From contig JANUSC010000376.1 in assembly GCA_025200525.1 (NCBI GenBank), positions 1 through 64,000 on the forward strand: DNA of 64,000 nucleotides. The letters are read 5' to 3'. Each line of letters begins with the position of its first letter. Within the stretch, counting starts at the first letter, position 1. Of the stretch, positions 57,430 to 64,000 are shown one piece after another. The notes beneath the pieces are model-generated. The model made no database searches. It saw only the letters and a program-made list of their open reading frames with translations, and had not been told where the DNA came from. The translations under genes were made by a program, and so were the position numbers. This DNA is from Camellia lanceoleosa. Lineage: Eukaryota; Streptophyta; Magnoliopsida; Ericales; Theaceae.

Positions 57430-58700
57430 CCATGGAAGGCGTGGCCGAAGATCCTCCGATAGCCACAGCGATCGCTAGCGAGGCGACCTCACCCGGCCGA
57501 ACATGCTCGGAAAAGAAACCATTGCGACACGACGCACCTTAAGCTTCGACTCGCCAACGACTTCAAGACAAGAAACAATGCGGTTGTCATCGAGCGAAAA
57601 GCGAAACGAACAAAGGCTCGAGAACATGATCGCTGAGCGAACGACTCGTCAAGACTTGGCCTGGAGGTAGCAAAATCTAAGGAAGCCACGCGCCCGAAGC
57701 GGAGCCATTTCCAGGGCCCAGGCGAGCAGAGGCCCTGAGCCCGACCAAAGGTTACCACCACGGACTCCAACTCATTATCCACGGAGCTCGACGCGAGGGA
57801 ACGATCCGAAACCTCCAGCTCCTCCGACAAAGATCTGCGACCAAGGAACAAGCGAAGAAGAAGCAGCTCGAACGAGGAGGACCGTCACGACCCTTTCGTT
57901 CGGAGGATCACAAGGGCGTCCTTGCCCAAGAAATTCAAAGCCCGTCATTCACTCTTCTGACGGAAAATCGGACCCCTTGATCATATCCGTCACTACAAAG
58001 CGAGCCATGACGTTACATGCGGAACAACGAGGCCCTCATGTGCGAATATTCCCCGATAGCCTAGGACCGCTAGCCGTCGGTGGTATTACAAGTTGGAGCG
58101 GCGTCGATCAAGAACTTCCACCAAGAAAAGTCTTTCGGGGCGGGTTCATCACCAACGAGGTACAACCAAAAGCAGGCCGACTCCTCTGGGCAATGCAGAT
58201 CGATCGGGAGGCGCTCAGGCGTATTCACTCGATATTGGGAGTGCTTCAACTTTGGTTGACGGCGCTTTAACGACTCCATGGCCATCACCGCCTTCAAAAT
58301 GGGCTTACACCACAGCGGTTTCTCTGCGGCTCCTTGACCAGAGGCCCCCAAAGCGATCTGGGCCTTGATGAAGAAAGTCGAAGAATATTGTAAAGTCGAA
58401 GATGATGCCACGAGAACAAAAGGCGGACAAAGCTCGAAAAAGCGGAACTCCCGAAATTGCTCGACCAATAAACTCCGTGCCACCAAGCCCGAACCCGCGA
58501 GCGGACCAAGCGAGACAAAGCGGCGTGATTCCGAACAAGCGATCAATGCCCCTACCGAGCAAGCGAGCGATTCTGGTCGACAGCGACGCTCAAAGCGAAA
58601 GCGACAAGAAATATACGGAGCTAACAGAACCGTCGCGGCAATAATGACCAAGGTCCGGCACCTCCCATTTTCAAGTGGCCGTCAAAGATGATAGGGCCTC
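57430..58700 (+). pseudogene. E6 gag (broken)
   Basis: The first ATG after the primer site (57432) opens a stretch with MEGVAEDPPIATAIASE. After many frame changes the gag core appears: a SDPLDHIRHYK segment (57970-58000), IFPDSLGPLAV (58046-58078), a FITNEVQPKA piece (58145-58175), LWAMQID (58185-58205), YWECFNLVDGAL (58235-58270) and MKKVEEYCKVEDDATRTK (58368-58421). These match the retrotransposon gag domain found in Tat-type elements. The following 280 bp are Arg/Lys/Ser-rich and without motifs. Gag would form the particle. Confidence 0.8.
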
Positions 58701-58889
58701 CCGACACCTGGCGGAGACGACGATCGCGAATACCACAAAGATCACGGCCCGAAACCAAGAATTGCTATGCGAAGGATCATCTGGAAGAATTGGTGCGGGA
58801 TGGTGGCTCTGACAATATGTTAGCAAGGGAACGCCGACTAAAGCGTTAGCCCTCAGACAGGATTCACCTCCGCTTGGCGTGATCCATAC

Positions 58890-59440
58890 GATCTACGGTC
58901 TGCCGACCACCCCGATCGTCCATACGATCCAGTCGCACCCGTCTCCCCACAAACATAACAAGCAAACCGGCAGCCCCAATGAAGCCCCGACGATTGAGTT
59001 CGACGACTCCGACTTCCTCGGAATGAAGGCCAGCCACGTCGACCCTTTGGTCGTCACGTTACGCGTACGTCAATTCAGCGTTGAACGCATCCGCATAGAC
59101 CCAGGGGTATTTGCGAAATCACTACTACAAAGCTTTTGTAGAACTTCGTATAACGAGTCGGATCTGTCACCATCGTCAGCCGCTGTTCGGCTTCAACGCG
59201 AATCCAGAGTACCCGATAGGGAAGGTCGTCTTCTTGGGTTCAGGCGGAGCTCAAAAGCGATCGACCTGAATTCTTGGTTGTGAAGCTTCCATCGATATAA
59301 TGCCATCATAGGCCTGGTTGCACATCATGAAGGCCGTCCCAAGCACCTACCATCGGCTTATGCGGTTCCCCAGCAGAGCGGCATTGAAGAGATCCGTGGC
59401 TCAAACAATCCACACACGAATGTAGATTTTACATAAGTTC
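58890..59440 (+). pseudogene. E6 protease region (broken, end of preserved coding part)
   Basis: The open piece 58879-59283 contains TIEFDDSDFLGMKASHVDPL (58990-59049), then LRVRQFSVERIRIDPG (59059-59106), which holds the Asp-X-Gly active-site position of Tat proteases. After a frame change, WLHIMKAVPSTYHRLMRFPS (59318-59377) follows. This order is typical of the gag-pro junction of Tat elements. The reading then stops near 59440 and repeats follow in place of polymerase. Confidence 0.78.
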
Positions 59441-59519
59441 ATCTACGAGCCCAACTTGTGGGACGATGCTTGTCTTTGGAACTTCATTTTAATGAAAGCA
59501 GTTTTTGTTTGCGACCTTC

Positions 59520-61425
59520 ACCCAATTGGTGCCAAAACATGTCTCCGGGTTCGGGCGCCCTTCGATGCATCGTCATACGGGGCGAATAAGCCTCCGAGTC
59601 GGGCGCCCGCCGTGGATAACTCGATTGGCCAAAACAAGTCTCCGGATCCGGAGCGCCCTTTCGATGCACGTCATCTGGGACCGAATAAGCCTCCGAATTC
59701 GGCGCGCCCTTCGTGAATATCACGATTGGCCAAAACAAGTCTCCGGATTCCGGGCGCCCCTTCGATGCACGTCATCCGGGGCGAATAAGCCTCCGGTCGG
59801 GCGCCTTCGTGGATATCACGATTGGCAAAACAAGTCTCCAGATTGGGCGCCCTTTCGATGCGTCATCGGGGCGAATAAGCCTCCGGTCGGGCGCCCGCCG
59901 TGGATATCACGATTGGCAAAACAAGTCTCCGGATTCGGGCGCCCTTTCGATGCACGTCATCCGGGGCGAATAAGCCTCCAGTGGGCGCCCGCCGTGGATA
60001 TCACGATTGGCCAAAACAAGTCTCCGGATTCGGGCGCCCTTCGATGCTCGTCATCCGGGGCGAATAAGCCTCCGGTGGGCGCCCGCCGTGAATATCACGA
60101 TTGGCCAAAACAAGTCTCCGGATTCGGGCGCCCTTCGATACCGCGTCATCTGGGGCGAATAAGCCTCCGAGTGGGCGCCCGCCGTGGATATCACGATTGG
60201 CCAAAACAAGTCTCCGGATTCGGGCGCCCTTCGATACCGTCATCGGGGCGAATAAGCCTCCGGTGGGCGCCCGCCGTGGATATCACGATTGGCAAAACAA
60301 GTCTCCGGATTCGGGCGCCCTTTCGATGCACGTCATCGGGGCGAATAAGCCTCCGACCGAGCGCCGCCGTGGATATCACGATTGGCAAAACAAGTCTCCG
60401 GATTCGGGCGCCCTTCGATGCTCGTCATCGGGGCGAATAAGCCTCCGGTGGGCGCCCGCCGTGGATATCACGATTGGCCAAAACAAGTCTCCGGATTCGG
60501 GCGCCCTTCGATACCGTCATCCGGGGCGAATAAGCCTCCGACCGGGCGCCTTCGTGATATCACGATTGGCCAAAACAAGTCTCCGGATTGGGCGCCGCTT
60601 CGATGCCGTCATCGGGGCGAATAAGCCTCCGGTCGGGCGCCGCCGTGGATATCACGATTGGCCAAAACAAGTCTCCGGATTCGGGCGCCTTCGATGCACG
60701 CCATCCGGGCGAATAAGCCTCGGTCGGGCGCCCGCCGTGGATATCACGATTGGCCAAAACAAGTCTCCGGATTGGGCGCCGCTTCGATACCGCCATCGGG
60801 GCGAATAAGCCTCCTCCGGTGGGCGCCCGCCGTGGATATCACGATTGGCAAAACAAGTCTCCGGATTCGAGCGCCTTTCGATGCACGTCATCCGGGGCGA
60901 ATAAGCCTCCGACCGGGCGCCTTCGTGAATATCACGATTGGCAAAACAAGTCTCCGGATTCGAGCGCCTTCGATGCTCGTCATCCGGGGCGAATAAGCCT
61001 CCGATGGGCGCCCGCCGTGGATATCACGATTGGCCAAAACAAGTCTCCGGATTCGAGCGCCTTTCGATACCGCCATCGGGGCGAATAAGCCTCCGACCGG
61101 GCGCCTTCGTGATATCACGATTGGCCAAAACAAGTCTCCGGATTCGAGCGCCTTTCGATGCACGTCATCTGGGGCGAATAAGCCTCCGATTGGGCGCCGC
61201 CGTGGATATCACGATTGGCCAAAACAAGTCTCCGGATTCGAGCGCCTTTTCGATGCACGCCATCCGGGCGAATAAGCCTCCGACCGAGCGCCTTCGTGGA
61301 TATCACGATTGGCACAAAACAAGTCTCCGGATTCGAGCGCCTTCGATGCACGTCATCGGGGCGAATAAGCCTCCAATGGAGCGCCGTGAATATCACGATT
61401 GGCACAAAACAAGTCTCTATTTAAT
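59520..61425 (+). repeat. Minisatellite of about 94 bp, 20 units, in the E6 3' part
   Basis: GCGAATAAGCCTCCG recurs at about 59582, 59680, 59778, 59870, 59967, 60059, 60158, 60249, 60345, 60436, 60527, 60617, 60709, 60799, 60897, 60988, 61081, 61176, 61268 and 61360. Spacing is 90-99 bp. Each unit also has ATATCACGATTGGCCAAAACAAG and CTCCGGATTCGGGCGCC. Two sub-types alternate irregularly, with CGCCGTGGATATC or CTTCGTGAATATC. The region is GC-rich. Long open frames on both strands (up to 311 codons) result from the repeat and change phase with unit length. Confidence 0.95.
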
Positions 61426-62359
61426 GACACTCTTTATTCGATTAAAAAGTTGTTACATCGACGCAAATCGCGTTCAACATTACAACATCTATTTCTAACT
61501 TCTAAGACAAACGAGTCCATCGATCTAAGGGCACATCCGGCCGAATCGCAATCCCCGGCCTCGGCGCCATCGACAATGTCAAGGCCAAGATCCAAGACAA
61601 GGAAGGTTTTGGGAACGATCGTATCTCCTTTCGGACGATGCTTCCGACAACAGAGGCGAGTTTCCGGTTCCTCCTTTCACGGGTCCACCGCCTACACGAG
61701 AATCCTCGCCGCAAACCAGCAGGCACGCCAAGTGCGGCGGAAGCGAGCCCTGCAACTATCATCACGTTAACGACGAGAACTCTCGATCTGCATTACCCCA
61801 TACGATAGCCGCTGGGGAACTAAATAGGCTTGATCGCACAAGGGCCTTGTCGTTTTTATTCTCAGTAATGGCCCCGATCTCGAGGCCCAAATCTCGAAAT
61901 AATTCTTATCAGCGTTAAACCCCACGAGACAGGCGTCGATCAACATTCTCCATGACTTTGTTAAACCAACGGTTGACTAAAACGCAAAAAGCCTAGAACC
62001 ATCTATCCCAATCGGCTAGACATGCGGCATTTCTGCCGTCTTGCAAACAAAAACAAGAATGCCGATACCCCTCCGTTCCCTGGCTCATGGCTTACCCAAA
62101 TTCTAAACACGCAATGGTTTAATTCTAAATCAAACGGCCATTACATGGAGGCCGATCAAGCCAACCAATCGGCGCATCGAATTAAAACGCCGAGTCCGAT
62201 TGGTGTATTTTCGTCTAGACAAACATGCAATAAAATTAAACACGCGTACGCCGAATGCGGAAGAGAATTTGATATTTCCCATAAAGCATTTTTATTAAAC
62301 ATCAAGAAATTACATAATTACGAACGTGACCAGCGTCCGAACCATACAACAAATACATA
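61426..62359. other. Unassigned stretch of E6 3' part
   Basis: About 930 bp follow the minisatellite. They begin with an AT-rich part (TTTATTCGATTAAAAAG) and then become GC-rich. Short open frames occur on both strands, but none has a motif I recognise. It probably belongs to the untranslated 3' part of the Tat element. Confidence 0.5.
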
Positions 62360-63350
62360 TTATACGGCATCTCCTTCATCCTCACTCTTTTCAACCTCAA
62401 AAGCGAAAGCGGAAAAGTCCTTCTCGCGGTAGCGGCGACGCCGCATCAATTCGGCGGCGAAGAGATTGACAGCAGGTTATACTGATCCAACCATGCCTAA
62501 ACCCACGATTCTCACATCGGCAAACCTCTTCGCGAGCTTTTCCTTGGTCTTTGAATTCCAACGGCCGCCCTTCGTGAAAACCTTTTCATAGGACCTCCCT
62601 TTGCGGACTCCAAGCGAACATACTTTCGCCCGTATCGATCGGCAATGGCGGTGCTTATAAGCCTTCGTAACCCTCTCTTCAACGATTGGGTTTACGCCTC
62701 TTGGTCAGGCTGAGTTGCCTTGATCGTCCCTAACTCACGTTCGGCCGCCTCTGCTCGAGCCTCCAAACTCGGATCTGGCGCTTCCTTCTCCGCCATTTCT
62801 CGTGAGCGGCGCAATAACCGCATGCCGACTTCAGTAGCCGTATAGAGCCCTTTCACCGCCCCATGTATACCGTCGCGAACACTTCAGTAGTCTGACGACC
62901 GAGCATCGATCACGAACTTCAGAGGAAATATTTGTCGGCGAACTTCGACCGCCACATCTGGGTCTCGCACGATCGCATCCGCTTCCGTCATGGGCTTATT
63001 CTTCACAAACACTGCAAAACTCAACGGGCACGGAGTCGCGTCTGATCTCCTTTCGACACGGGCGTGTGGCAACCTCCTTGAGGCTTGTCACGTCTGAGCG
63101 ACCTGCTCCGACGTCGAGGAGATCGACGCCCCTCTTTACTCATAGAGCTCTTGCCCCCCGCACACAAGGGCGCGCCTCGATGTTCACTCCGACTCATATC
63201 GCCACCCAGCTCAGCCAATGTCTTCGCCTCCCCTTTGCTGTTAAAAAAACGTTTGTTCGACATTCGCACAATCGACTTCCCTTCCGGAGTTCGAACACAA
63301 CACCTACCAGTTTCTTTAAAAATTTGTCCTTGAGCCTTGATACCTATCAC
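62360..63350 (-). pseudogene. Antisense ORF of E6 (unknown function, broken)
   Basis: On the minus strand a reading frame enters at about 63350 with a basic, Arg/Ser-rich part (SKEGRRSPRRRSRSLRRDK, 63145-63090). It continues through NKPMTEADAIVRDPDVAVEV (63000-62941) and a Glu/Ala/Leu-rich segment with heptad-like spacing, GLYTATEVGMRLLRRSREMA (62855-62796), into EARAEAAERELGTIKA (62765-62718). It ends with YREKDFSAFAFEVEKSEDEG and a stop at 62362-62360. Three or more frame changes interrupt it. Codon-like constraint on this strand is suggested only by the coherent charge pattern. Tat elements are known to carry extra ORFs, some antisense, downstream of pol. I do not recognise the protein family. 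Confidence 0.5.
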
Positions 63351-63481
63351 TCTTTAAACACCCGCAAAAGCAACGCGATCGAGGCAGGATTCATTAATTA
63401 CAAACCCAGCCGCCCAACGCCGAATGGGGTGACGGCGAGGCGGTTGGTTCAACTCGCTCACGAGTTGCCCGAAACTAAAGC

Positions 63482-64000
63482 GATTCATCAATCTATTCGG
63501 CTCTAATGCCCAGTCGGCCCAAGATCGGTAGGCAGTGAAATTGCAAATGCCGATTCTGATAGAATACGTATTGAATCCTACCAAAATTGTTCGGCCAGGG
63601 TATCCAGCCGGCTTGCGAATTGAATCAAAAGCGCCCCTATCATGAGCCCACTGGGGCAAGGGCAGATTCATCAATCTATTCGGCTCTAATGCCCAGTCGG
63701 CCCAAGATCGGTAGGCAGTGAAATTGCAAATGCCGATTCTGATAGAATACGTATTGAATCCTACCAAAATTGTTCGGCCAGGGTATCCAGCCGGCTTGCG
63801 AATTGAATCAAAAGCGCCCCTATCATGAGCCCACTGGGGCAAGGGCAGATTCATCAATCTATTCGGCTCTAATGCCCAGTCGGCCCAAGATCGGTGGCGT
63901 GAAATTGCAAATGCCGATTCGATAGAATCGTATTGAATCCTACCAAAATTGTTCGGCCAGAATCCGGCCGCTTGCGAATTGAATCAAAAGCGCCCTATCA
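63482..64000 (+). repeat. 183-bp tandem repeat, at least 2.8 units
   Basis: GATTCATCAATCTATTCGGC starts units at 63482, 63665 and 63848, exactly 183 bp apart. The first two are almost the same. The third lacks bases at several places (GGTGGCGTGAAATT against GGTAGGCAGTGAAATT). It runs off the window. As 183 is 61 codons, a minus-strand frame (63857-63354) stays open through it and repeats a 61-residue block starting MNLPLPQWAHDRGAF. Confidence 0.92.

Larger units (their letters stand above)
57020..64000 (+). mobile_element. E6: Tat-lineage Ty3/gypsy element, polymerase deleted
   Basis: A short 5' LTR (57020-57395), an Asp-type primer site, gag, and the start of protease are present. Then sequence jumps near 59440 to a minisatellite of about 94 bp, a 930-bp stretch without a recognised gene, an antisense reading frame and a 183-bp tandem repeat. 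Reverse transcriptase, RNase H and integrase are absent. Known Tat elements often carry tandem repeats and extra, sometimes antisense, ORFs between pol and the 3' LTR, so 59520-64000 is probably that 3' part. The right end is outside the window. Confidence 0.75.

Noticed and set aside
57020..59440. Host protein gene in the GC-rich part after 57 kb
   Set aside because: Primer site, gag core and protease motifs identify it as a Tat-type retrotransposon.
59505..60440. 311-codon open frame across the 94-bp minisatellite
   Set aside because: The unit has few stops in any frame, length changes of units shift the phase, and both strands are open. It is a product of the repeat.
59520..61425. CRISPR-like array
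   Set aside because: The repeat fills the whole 94 bp with no unique spacers, and this is eukaryotic DNA.

Overview
This window is repeat-rich nuclear DNA of a flowering plant, most likely a dicot. I find no host gene, rRNA, tRNA or CRISPR array. The evidence for a plant is one AT-rich satellite with a unit of about 0.65 kb, long-LTR Ty3/gypsy chromoviruses (Tekay/Del-like) with initiator-Met primer sites, one Tat-type Ty3/gypsy element with an Asp-type primer site, and an endogenous plant pararetrovirus (Caulimoviridae, florendovirus-like). All coding sequence is broken.

Layout. The satellite lies in four blocks of the same orientation (1-2706, 23148-30842, 40970-47137, 54628-55754; about 17.7 kb in all). 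They read as one former array split by insertions. Gap 1 (2707-23147) holds a nearly whole pararetrovirus genome that runs from primer site to primer site. A minus-strand chromovirus (E3) is inserted into the viral movement-protein region, and a plus-strand chromovirus (E1, 4468-9634) is inserted into an E3 LTR. A virus+LTR segment is then repeated directly after truncated E1 (9635-10987). Gap 2 (30843-40969) is a minus-strand chromovirus of another family (E4) with both LTRs and an extra LTR-adjacent internal piece. Gap 3 (47138-54627) is a plus-strand chromovirus (E2, same family as E1), the least damaged element here. After 55754 comes a truncated E4-family piece (E5) carrying a 239-bp MITE. 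It is interrupted at 57020 by a Tat element (E6) with a short LTR, gag, protease, no polymerase, a 20-copy minisatellite of about 94 bp, an antisense reading frame, and a 183-bp tandem repeat that runs off the window.

Quality caveat. Paired copies differ mainly at CAG/CTG sites, where bases are lost or become CGG/CG/CCG, and the same distortion hits the same motif in unrelated elements. This looks like a consensus error at CHG-methylated cytosines in poorly polished repeats. Many frameshifts listed here may therefore not be real mutations.

Most notable: the primer-site-bounded pararetrovirus with a second ORF of unknown role, the satellite made of about 14 diverged ATCTGTTCAA sub-repeats with an a-b-c higher-order pattern, clusters of the CGCTCGAGCG palindrome shared by two unrelated LTR families, the template-switch-like duplication around E1, and the Tat minisatellite with its antisense frame.
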